A stretch of 64,000 nucleotides of DNA from Halioglobus sp. (GTDB lineage: Bacteria > Pseudomonadota > Gammaproteobacteria > Pseudomonadales > Halieaceae). Both the position numbers and the translations under genes were made by a program. Location: positions 1-64,000 of the forward strand of contig JAGRIE010000017.1 of NCBI GenBank assembly GCA_020443425.1, written 5' to 3'. Below, piece after piece: positions 1-6,984 of the stretch. Each line of letters opens with the position of its first letter. The stretch's first letter is position 1. The notes under the pieces are model-generated. The model was not told where the DNA came from. It ran no database searches and saw only the letters and a list, made by a program, of their open reading frames with translations.

Positions 1-179
1 CTGCTTCGGGTGAACAGGGCGTCGTTGAACAGTGTACGCAGTCGTGTCAGGGTTTTACTCATGGCCGGCTGCGTGATGAAGAGGCGTTCTGCGGCCCTGG
101 AGACGCTTTGTTCTTCAAACAAAACCTGGAGTGAAATCAACAGGTTGAGATCAACTTTGTTAAATTCTCTGGTATCCAT
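1..179 (-). CDS. LysR-family transcriptional regulator, N-terminal part only
   Basis: Reading the minus strand from the ATG at 177-179 gives an open frame that runs off the left edge of the window (59 codons seen). It begins MDTREFNKVDLNLLISLQVL and continues with a winged helix-turn-helix whose recognition region reads SRAAERLFITQPAMSKTLTR, typical of LysR-type regulators. The effector-binding domain lies outside the window, so the target cannot be named. LysR genes often face the gene they control. Here the upstream side (180-496) holds no protein gene, only a strong terminator and a possible small RNA. Confidence 0.85.
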   Translation of the reverse strand, partial: MDTREFNKVDLNLLISLQVLFEEQSVSRAAERLFITQPAMSKTLTRLRTLFNDALFTRS

Positions 180-204
180 GGAGTCGTCGGCGAGCTATAT
201 ATGA

Positions 205-390
205 ACCAAATTCATGTTGAGCATATTTAAAATGCATTGGAAGCATATCATAGTCGAACGTATGATGGTTGTAACTTCGGTTATGCGCCTGGATTCGCTG
301 GCGTACCGATAGTTCCACCCAGTGGTCGGGTGGAACCCCTATTGAGGTCCTCATTAAGCTGTTTGAAACCCGCCCATGGCGGGTTTTTTT
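205..390 (+). ncRNA. candidate small RNA ending in an intrinsic terminator
   Basis: No protein gene fits the stretch 180-496. Within it, a perfect 9-bp stem (GTTCCACCC at 312-320 with GGGTGGAAC at 328-336, 7-nt loop) is followed about 30 nt later by a strong plus-strand terminator. A weaker 6-bp stem (ATCATA/TATGAT) lies near 247-266. A terminator with no upstream protein gene on its strand, preceded by stable stems, suggests a short transcript divergent from the LysR gene. No promoter was clearly recognised and the 5' end is a guess, so this is inference only. Confidence 0.25.
366..390 (+). terminator. intrinsic terminator
   Basis: AAACCCGCC (366-374) pairs perfectly with GGCGGGTTT (378-386) around a 3-nt loop and runs into seven consecutive T residues ending at 390. 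This is a textbook Rho-independent terminator for plus-strand transcription. No plus-strand protein gene precedes it. Confidence 0.85.
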
Positions 391-496
391 GCGTGATTAT
401 TCCTCACGGCGGCCGGGAGGCCGCCCTGGAAGGCGGCGCGGTAGGTCCGGACGCTTCGGATGGCAGCGCGCTGCCGCTATCCCTCCGCTGCCTGTG

Positions 497-2233
497 CTAC
501 TTGAGTTTCGGTTTGGCCGCGCCTGTACCGCGCCGTCCCAGCTTGGGCCGGGCGGCAGCAGTGGATTTTCCGCCTCTGGCTTTATTGCCGGTTTTTTTGC
601 GGGTGGTTGTACCGGCTTTTTTGCTTGCGGCTTTGGCTCTCTTCTTCACCCCGCTCTTCGCTGCAGTCGCGGCCCCCGTCGTCGCTGACGCTTTGCTGCG
701 AAGTTTCGGCGCAGGCGTCCCGGTGTTGCGCCTCACTGCAGCCGGTGTCCGCTTGGGCGACTGGATTTTCGCTTTTGCCGCTACCGCTGCATCCTTCGGG
801 CGTCGGGGGCCCAGCTTGTGCGCTGCGGCGTACAGTTCTTCATAGGCGGCGACAAGGCAGTCGTGATAGAACTCGGGGTCCGGCATGATATCCCTGTCCG
901 CGAGTACCGACAGGGTGATTTTCCCCGAGTAGCTGAACACCAGGTGGAAGATGCCCATGCCGGGTGTCAGTACGCCCAGACCGTAGTAATCCACCATCCT
1001 GGCGCCGGCACAGTACAGCGGGAAATTGGGTCCCGGCACGTTGGATATGCAGGTCGAGATATTCAGCGGAATGTGCCGTGACAGTTCGTTGCGCGCCCAG
1101 AAGCTGGCAACAGTCTTGGAAATGACCGGGGAGAACACGCCGGCGAGTTTCAGCGCGTCCACCATCGGGCTGGCTTCCCCGCTGTCCTTGGCCGTGTCGG
1201 TAGACTGCTTGATGGCCACCAGGCGTTCCAGCGGGTCACTGATATCCGTGTGCAGCGAAGCGAATACCGCTCCTACCTGGTTGTTCTCCTCGGTAGAGCT
1301 GCGCCGTGTTCGCATATTCAGCGGCAGGGTGGCAGCCAGGGAGCCCTCCTTCGGCGCCTCATTCTTGGCGGTGAGGTAGCGCAGTAATGCACCGCTGACG
1401 ACGCCCAGTGCCACATCGTTGACCGTCACACCGACGGCGTTCTTGATGTCCTTGAATCCCTCCAGCGGAAACTCCGCTGCATCGAACACGCGGTGCGGAC
1501 CAACCGGCTTATTGAGTATGGTTTTGGGTGCGCTGACATCCGGCGCCGGTATTTCCTTGCGGGCGATATCCAGCGCGTATTTGCCGAGATCACGCGCTGT
1601 TCTCGCCGTGCCGGTGATCAGCTGGAACGTGTTTTTGACATTGTTGATGGTCGCCTTGGTCATCAGCTCACCCACCGAGGGCGTGGTGTCAACGAGGCGC
1701 GGCAGTCCATCGGGGTCGTTGGAGTGGTCGGGGTTGGGTACCAGGTCGTGCAGGGCCGTCATAAAAGAGGCGCCGCCGGCACCATCCACCAGCGAGTGGT
1801 GCATCTTGGTATACACGGCGAAGCAGCCTGCGGGGAGGTTGGGGATATTGTCCAGACCTTCGATAATATAGGCCTCCCACAGGGGGCGGGACATATCCAG
1901 TGGCCTGGAGTGAAGGCGCGCGACCTGGATGCACAGCTGGCGCCAGTCTCCGGGCTCCGGCAGCGCGATATGGCGCAGGTGGAACTCCACATCGAAGTTT
2001 GCATCTTTCACCCAGTAGGGTCGGTCCAGGCCGCCGGGGACTTCGACCAGGCGGGTGCGAAACAGCGGCAGATTGCTCAGTCGTCTTTCAAAACTGGCGA
2101 TAACGTCCTTGAAGCGCACAAAGCCGCCGGGCGCGGTCGACGGGTCGTAAATTCCCAGTCCGCCCACATGTTGTGGAGTGTTTGTCTGTTCCAGGTTGAC
2201 GAATGCTGAATCGAGTATTCCTAACTGTTTCAT
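497..2233 (-). CDS. wax ester synthase/diacylglycerol acyltransferase (WS/DGAT) with a basic C-terminal tail
   Basis: The 578-residue product belongs to the bacterial WS/DGAT family, which joins acyl-CoA to fatty alcohols or diacylglycerol to make neutral storage lipids at the inner membrane. The catalytic HHxxxDG motif is present as HHSLVDG at residues 145-151, after the conserved PLWE region at 117-120. A later SNVPGP segment matches the family's conserved C-terminal motif. The usual length is about 450-480 residues. Here an extra tail of about 104 residues from residue 475 is almost only Ala, Lys, Arg, Thr, Gly and Pro, like histone H1 or AlgP-type tails. The ATG at 2231-2233 has only a weak ribosome site (GAGAC). 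It probably forms its own transcription unit. Confidence 0.93.
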   Translation of the reverse strand: MKQLGILDSAFVNLEQTNTPQHVGGLGIYDPSTAPGGFVRFKDVIASFERRLSNLPLFRTRLVEVPGGLDRPYWVKDANFDVEFHLRHIALPEPGDWRQLCIQVARLHSRPLDMSRPLWEAYIIEGLDNIPNLPAGCFAVYTKMHHSLVDGAGGASFMTALHDLVPNPDHSNDPDGLPRLVDTTPSVGELMTKATINNVKNTFQLITGTARTARDLGKYALDIARKEIPAPDVSAPKTILNKPVGPHRVFDAAEFPLEGFKDIKNAVGVTVNDVALGVVSGALLRYLTAKNEAPKEGSLAATLPLNMRTRRSSTEENNQVGAVFASLHTDISDPLERLVAIKQSTDTAKDSGEASPMVDALKLAGVFSPVISKTVASFWARNELSRHIPLNISTCISNVPGPNFPLYCAGARMVDYYGLGVLTPGMGIFHLVFSYSGKITLSVLADRDIMPDPEFYHDCLVAAYEELYAAAHKLGPRRPKDAAVAAKAKIQSPKRTPAAVRRNTGTPAPKLRSKASATTGAATAAKSGVKKRAKAASKKAGTTTRKKTGNKARGGKSTAAARPKLGRRGTGAAKPKLK

Positions 2234-2558
2234 AGTGTCTCATGGCCCCTGTCCGGCATCCAGTGATACGTTCTTTGAAGATAGTTCAGTTCAGGGATAT
2301 TGCTACAGACTCCCTGCCCGAAACGGGTCGATTTCTGACATCGGCCACGCAGTGAAGACTGTGCATGGAGCAGTGGTCAATGTCGGTTTTGCAGGTGCAG
2401 CCAGCACCTTGTATACCACCGTGCAAACACGGCGCGTTTATATCACTCTGGCGTTCGGCTGGCCACAGTCGCTGTTCAAAAAGTGGCCAACCGGCCAACT
2501 ATTTCGCAAAATTCCGGGCGCGCGTTGTCATCGCCTGGGCCCGCCACAGCAAACCACT
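2234..2558. other. intergenic stretch, no gene seen
   Basis: This 325-base gap between the WS/DGAT gene and the methyltransferase gene has no convincing coding frame. A short tandem GGCCAACC/GGCCAACT repeat near 2483-2498 was the only structure noticed. It must contain the WS/DGAT promoter, but no clear -35/-10 pair was identified. Confidence 0.4.
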
Positions 2559-3134
2559 TCACGCGTTTTCGATGACCAGCACGGCGCCACTGGCCTTGAT
2601 CGGGTTGGCAGTTTTCCACTCGATGATTTCCGCGTAATGGCGAGCTTCACAGCGCTCGGCCAGATCGAAAAAAGGTGGTCGCTCCGGGTCCGCTATCACG
2701 ATGTGTTTGACCCCGGCATTGACCGCGCGGTTGACCAGGTTGAATACCGGGCGCACGAGGTCATCCCAGAAACAGATATCGGCTGCAACCAGCATATCGA
2801 ACTGCGCAAGGCGCCGGGTGTCCAGCGCCTCAAAGCGGGAGACCAGGGGTGCGGTTGCGACACCGTTGATACCCGCCGTGGCCTGCAGGAAGGGGAACAC
2901 GTCGGGGTCGGCATCGACTGAGGTGACATCGGAACCCAGGGCCGCGGCGCACCAGATACCGGCGATACCCCAACCACAGCCAACGTCGATCACCCGCGCG
3001 CAGTGGGCGGGGCGGTGGGTATCCAGGTAGTCAATCAGCAGCAGACTGGACTTCCACAGCTTGTTGCCGTGCATCGACGGGGAGACACCCTGGCGACGTA
3101 CCCGGCGGATGGCCGGGTGCGCGCTGGTGGGCAT
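2559..3134 (-). CDS. class I SAM-dependent methyltransferase, nicotinamide-N-methyltransferase-like
   Basis: The 191-residue product has a Rossmann-fold methyltransferase core: the SAM-binding loop VIDVGCGWGIAG, an acidic residue after the second strand (SVDADPD), and a DMLVAADICFWDD segment where the family's post-motif lies. The pattern resembles the small METTL/nicotinamide N-methyltransferase-like proteins of proteobacteria; the methyl acceptor is unknown. An upstream extension of the frame to 3290 exists, but the ATG at 3132-3134 leaves a clean 44-bp gap after the DUF3604 gene, so that start was chosen. It lies downstream of DUF3604 on the same strand and could share its transcript. Confidence 0.8.
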   Translation of the reverse strand: MPTSAHPAIRRVRRQGVSPSMHGNKLWKSSLLLIDYLDTHRPAHCARVIDVGCGWGIAGIWCAAALGSDVTSVDADPDVFPFLQATAGINGVATAPLVSRFEALDTRRLAQFDMLVAADICFWDDLVRPVFNLVNRAVNAGVKHIVIADPERPPFFDLAERCEARHYAEIIEWKTANPIKASGAVLVIENA

Positions 3135-3178
3135 GGTGACTCCGCAAAACGGGTAACCTGTCCGTCGTTCACGCGTCG

Positions 3179-5224
3179 TCACAGGGCAGCCCCGAGCGTG
3201 TTTGCGGGGTTGACCCAGATAGGCGAGGTCCAGGCCCGCTCCTGCAGAATGGGCGAGTAAAACGGCTGTGTGTCGGGGTCGAGGCAGCACCGGCCATAGA
3301 CGTCACCGATGGCGCCATCGTCCTGCAGCAATGCTGTTTTTGCGGCAGCCTGTTCTGCGCAATCAGCCGCGAAGGGGTTGACCCCGGCGGCCTGGCACTG
3401 CCGTGTGCTCCAGCGACAGCTGGGGTTCTCCAGTACCCTGGCGTAATAGAAGGCAGGCTGGTCCGGGTCGTAGGTCGGGTCATGCCATACGCGGCACAGG
3501 TTTTTGTGGCCGCGGCCCACGGGGGTACAGGTCTGTGGGTCGACCCCGGCGCCAGCGCCAGCGTCACCCGCCACATCAAACACCTGCTCGTGCGTTTCTC
3601 CGTCGGCGTCAAGCCAGCCTTTGATGATCTGGATTCGCTGCAGGTCGACACCGGGGTGGCCGGCACTGCCGGCGTCCTTTGCAGCTGTCACCAGAAACAC
3701 GGGTGAGGCGGCGGGGGCTGTGATTTCGCCACCCATGGGGACACCACCGGCGTACGCCTGTTCTATCATTCCGGGATCACTGCACAGCTGGTTCGGGTAG
3801 CTCTCGCCGGCAAAAAACCGCACCACCGGGCGCGTCCCGCTGGTCGCGTAGGTCTCCCGGTTCCGCATCCCTTCGAAGATGCTGTCTCGGGAGTTTTCCT
3901 GCGCCCAAACTACCGCCAGTCCGCCCGGGTTGTCGAAGAAATGATCCTGTACATTGCGGTAGCCGGCGTCGCGCCTGCCCAGGTGCCCGAGGTAGTTGTC
4001 CTCTTCTGTGCCGCCCGGGGTGGCGCTGTGGGTATCGGTGCTGCCGATGAAGCCGAGTTTGAACGGGTTGATGCCAGAACTGCGCTCCAGCGCCAGCCCG
4101 TCCTTCAGCGTATTGCGCACCATATTGCGTCGACCGTAACCCTCTATGTCGACAGGAGCCGCTTCGTCGGCACGCACCTCACCAAACACCGTGCTCAGCA
4201 TGGAGAGATTGTCGGACTGCACCTGCTCAAAATCGCACAGCTCATCCTCCGTCGCCACGCCGCGGCCCAGCAGTCGATCGAAACGGCACTCACTGGCGGC
4301 CTTGTGCTGCACCAGTTCAACCAGGGGTTCGAAGAACAGGCGATCCTCCGCCTCGCGTGCGCTCTGGGGATCGGGAAACATCAGCCCACGGCTGAGGTTC
4401 GGGTTGTGCGGTATGGACATGACATCGCAGCCGTTGTTGCCATCGGTACATTCCTGGCGCAGACGCCGCCACAGCTCGGGGTAGTTCCTGGAACCTGTGT
4501 CATAGGTGGAAATCGCTGTATCGGTGACCCGGTCATTGCGGAAAATGACATTGCGATGCAAGTTGGCGAAGTCGGGAGCGTCCGTGTACTCGTACCCGAC
4601 AAACGTTGTAAAGCGACAGTCACTGCTGCGATCGTAGTGCTTTTCGGCAGCGTCCTGGATCATCTGCCATGTTTCCCTGTGTGCGGTATCGCAATCGTCG
4701 AGCGTACAGACAAAGGACTGCTTCTTGTGGCTGGACGTGTCTGTAACGCCCATTGATACCCAGTAATTTGCCGCCAGTAGTTGTACAAAGAATAGATCAC
4801 TGCGCGTGGCCATGCAGGCCGGGAACCAGTATCCCAGCCGTGAGGCGTCCTGCGTACACAGGTTGATCGGGCCGAGAAATTCCGCGTGATCGGTCACAGC
4901 TGTGAAATCCAGCGGGCGCTGCAGCTGCGCCTTCACAGTCTGTTCGCCGTCGGGATCGGGCAGGGTGATCACTTCCCCGCGGGCATAGCGGTAGGCCGCG
5001 TCCGGGTCGTTGCGCTGGCTGGACACATAGCTGTCGAAGGAATAGCTGGTGTGTACATGCAGGTCGCCGAACAGGGGTCGCTTGGTCGGTGTGAAGTCCG
5101 CGCAGGGTTCACGCTGCTCGGTGCGCTCGAATGCGGTGGCGTCAGGCGTTGCGACGCTGGCCAATAGTGTTGTCAGCACAGTGGTGAACAACCTGGGTAA
5201 CAGTCCGGTGCGGTTCGCGGTCAT
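3179..5224 (-). CDS. secreted DUF3604 protein, PHP-like metal-binding fold
   Basis: The 681-residue product starts with a Sec-type signal peptide (hydrophobic stretch about residues 10-32). The mature part carries histidine-rich motifs of a PHP-like metal site in order: GDLHVHTSYS, TDHAEF, IPHNPN and GSTDTHS. These define DUF3604, a family common in marine proteobacteria with no firmly assigned reaction; the motifs suggest a metal-dependent hydrolase or phosphoesterase acting in the periplasm or outside the cell. Many cysteines in the C-terminal third suggest disulphides. The frame can start at TTG 5227, but ATG at 5222-5224 has GGGAG nine bases upstream and is preferred. It is divergent from the TetR gene. 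Confidence 0.88.
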   Translation of the reverse strand: MTANRTGLLPRLFTTVLTTLLASVATPDATAFERTEQREPCADFTPTKRPLFGDLHVHTSYSFDSYVSSQRNDPDAAYRYARGEVITLPDPDGEQTVKAQLQRPLDFTAVTDHAEFLGPINLCTQDASRLGYWFPACMATRSDLFFVQLLAANYWVSMGVTDTSSHKKQSFVCTLDDCDTAHRETWQMIQDAAEKHYDRSSDCRFTTFVGYEYTDAPDFANLHRNVIFRNDRVTDTAISTYDTGSRNYPELWRRLRQECTDGNNGCDVMSIPHNPNLSRGLMFPDPQSAREAEDRLFFEPLVELVQHKAASECRFDRLLGRGVATEDELCDFEQVQSDNLSMLSTVFGEVRADEAAPVDIEGYGRRNMVRNTLKDGLALERSSGINPFKLGFIGSTDTHSATPGGTEEDNYLGHLGRRDAGYRNVQDHFFDNPGGLAVVWAQENSRDSIFEGMRNRETYATSGTRPVVRFFAGESYPNQLCSDPGMIEQAYAGGVPMGGEITAPAASPVFLVTAAKDAGSAGHPGVDLQRIQIIKGWLDADGETHEQVFDVAGDAGAGAGVDPQTCTPVGRGHKNLCRVWHDPTYDPDQPAFYYARVLENPSCRWSTRQCQAAGVNPFAADCAEQAAAKTALLQDDGAIGDVYGRCCLDPDTQPFYSPILQERAWTSPIWVNPANTLGAAL

Positions 5225-5341
5225 CAAGGCAGGCTCCCTGGAAACGTTTGCTCGTGCCCGCTAGTGTGTCATTGTGGTGCGCGCTGTGCCAGTCTGTGTT
5301 GCACGGGGTGACAGCGTTTGCCGCCGACTGGCGCCTGCAGT

Positions 5342-5366
5342 ACGCCTGCGATACGATGGCAGGCGT
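5342..5366. promoter_or_regulatory. inverted repeat, possible TetR operator
   Basis: ACGCCTGC (5342-5349) and GCAGGCGT (5359-5366) form a perfect 8-bp inverted repeat with a 9-bp spacer. It lies 41 bp before the TetR gene, in the 182-bp divergent region shared with the DUF3604 gene. TetR proteins usually bind such palindromes and repress themselves and a divergent neighbour. The four T residues after the repeat would also allow a weak terminator. Confidence 0.4.
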
Positions 5367-5406
5367 TTTGACGGTAATTCACCAACGGCCAACTGAGAGG
5401 TCATCA

Positions 5407-6093
5407 ATGGTAGCGATAAGGCAGAGCGTTGAACTGCTGGAAAAGAACAAGCCCCAGCAGGCGAGAGCCAAGCGCACCTATGAGTCCATCCTCGCGGCGG
5501 CAGCCGAGTTGCTTGTCGAAGTCGGCGTAGAGAGAATTTCGACAAATCTTGTCGCCGAGAGAGCGGGTATCACGGTGCCGGCGCTCTATCGCTATTTTCC
5601 GAACAAGTACGCGGTCCTGAACGCGCTGGGTGCGGCACTGATGGACAGGCAGAACGAAATATTCCAGCAGTGGTTTGACCACTATCTCGCACTGGGTGAT
5701 CTGCAACTGCTGTTGGACAATGTCTATGAACTGATGAAACGCACCTACGATGTCACGAGTGAACAGGTCGGCGGGCTGGAGGTGGTGCAGGCGCTGCGCG
5801 CTGTCGGCCCGTTGCAGGAAGTGCGCCTGGCGTCCCATCGACTGGTGGCAGGGCAACTGGCGTCGATTGTCGCGGAAGTCCTGGGGCGGCCGGTCGATGA
5901 CCTGATGATCACACAGGCCCGGCTGACCATAGACGCCAGTTACGCCATTGTGGAAATGGCGCTGGAAGACAATTCACTGTCGACGGAGATGTTGCTGCAG
6001 GAGGGCGCGCGTATGATGCGCTTGTACTGGCAGAGTTTTATGGAGTATGTGGACGAAGGGGCTTACTCCTCGCCGACAACGTCCTCTGCCTGA
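5407..6093 (+). CDS. TetR/AcrR-family transcriptional regulator
   Basis: The 228-residue product has the TetR DNA-binding domain at about residues 19-75 (KRTYESILAAAAELLVEVGV, then ITVPALYRYFPNKYAVLNAL with the conserved YRYFPNK signature), followed by an all-helical ligand-binding part. The ATG at 5407 has GAGAGG eight bases upstream; upstream frame extension to 5248 is rejected. The ligand is unknown. It faces away from DUF3604, and the palindrome at 5342-5366 is a likely operator. Its last 31 bases overlap tail-to-tail with the membrane cold-shock gene on the other strand. Confidence 0.92.
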   Translation: MVAIRQSVELLEKNKPQQARAKRTYESILAAAAELLVEVGVERISTNLVAERAGITVPALYRYFPNKYAVLNALGAALMDRQNEIFQQWFDHYLALGDLQLLLDNVYELMKRTYDVTSEQVGGLEVVQALRAVGPLQEVRLASHRLVAGQLASIVAEVLGRPVDDLMITQARLTIDASYAIVEMALEDNSLSTEMLLQEGARMMRLYWQSFMEYVDEGAYSSPTTSSA

Positions 6094-6503
6094 GGGCCTT
6101 TCTCGCTGTCGGCAACGATGAAGGTGACGCTCTGTCCGTCGCGCAACCCGCGTCGACCTTCACCCCTGATGGAGCGGAAATGCACGAAAATTTCCTCGCC
6201 GTCATCTTTCACGATAAAACCGAATCCCTTGGATGCATTGAACCATTTTACCGTGCCGTGCTCACGGCCGCTGTCCTGGCCCTGTGCAACCGGCCGGCGG
6301 GCGGGCTTGCCTGCCGCAGCGGTGCCAGTGCTGCTGCCGGATGACTGCTGTGCGCCGACGATCAATGCGGTGGCAGCGGTGGAAACGAAAAATGCAATCA
6401 ACAGCCGGCCGTCAAAAATTTCGCCGGTGAACAGCAGGTTGACGAGGGTAGACGCAATAACGGCGATGACGAGACTGAGAAGCAGTTTGGCGATAAGACT
6501 CAT
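6063..6503 (-). CDS. membrane-anchored cold-shock-domain protein
   Basis: The 146-residue product joins two N-terminal membrane segments (about residues 5-25 and 32-52) through a Gly/Ser/Ala/Arg linker to a C-terminal cold-shock domain. The nucleic-acid-binding RNP motifs are clear: GTVKWFNASKGFGFI and EIFVHFRSI, ending QAEDVV as in CspA-type proteins. Normal CspA proteins are about 70 soluble residues, so here the RNA/ssDNA-binding domain is tied to the inner membrane, facing the cytoplasm by inference. The gene lies just downstream of a normal csp gene on the same strand (195-bp gap) and overlaps the end of tetR by 31 bp. Confidence 0.88.
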   Translation of the reverse strand: MSLIAKLLLSLVIAVIASTLVNLLFTGEIFDGRLLIAFFVSTAATALIVGAQQSSGSSTGTAAAGKPARRPVAQGQDSGREHGTVKWFNASKGFGFIVKDDGEEIFVHFRSIRGEGRRGLRDGQSVTFIVADSEKGPQAEDVVGEE

Positions 6504-6698
6504 CGGTTCCTCCGGTTGATTTTCGTGTCAGGATTGCACGAAATTGACGCCGCGTATCTTAGCATCATTCGTGTTGTGAGGTCTGCTACTTAAAAAATTA
6601 AGTGGCTTTTGGGCACCGCTCAGCCTCAGGGATTCAGCGTCGCCCGAGGCGGTATTCCCGGCCGCGAGTATTGCCGTCGCGGGCGCACTGATAACGGT

Positions 6699-6911
6699 TC
6701 AGAGCTTGACCACGTCCTCGGCCTGCAGGCCCTTGGGGCCTTCCACTAGCGTGAATTCCACCGCCTGGCCCTCATTGAGTGTGCGGAAACCGTCGCCCTG
6801 GATGGAGCGGAAGTGAACAAAGACATCGTCCTCGCCTTCCTGCCGTGTGATGAAACCGAACCCTTTGGCATTGTTAAACCATTTGACGGTGCCGTTCTGC
6901 CGATCGCTCAT
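6699..6911 (-). CDS. cold-shock protein, CspA family
   Basis: This 70-residue protein is a single cold-shock OB-fold domain that binds single-stranded RNA and DNA as a chaperone. RNP1 (KGFGFI) and RNP2 (VFVHF) are intact and the end QAEDVVKL is typical. The frame extends to 7154, but the ATG at 6909-6911 is preceded by GAGG at proper distance and begins exactly at the domain ([12 protein letters not shown]). It sits between valS and the membrane-anchored cold-shock gene, all on the minus strand. Confidence 0.95.
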   Translation of the reverse strand: MSDRQNGTVKWFNNAKGFGFITRQEGEDDVFVHFRSIQGDGFRTLNEGQAVEFTLVEGPKGLQAEDVVKL

Positions 6912-6984
6912 ACCACTGTACCTCGGATTGCCTGTTGCTCTTATTATGTTCAGCCGCGGTTGCCGACCGGAAGCACACCTTAGG

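Noticed and set aside
408..425. GGCGGCC/GGCCGCC stem after the WS/DGAT gene
   Set aside because: Stable stem but no T-run on the minus strand, so not called a terminator of that gene.
6589..6602. AT-rich palindrome CTTAAAAAATTAAG between the two cold-shock genes
   Set aside because: Could be part of a terminator or an UP element, but no adjoining GC stem or promoter pair was convincing.
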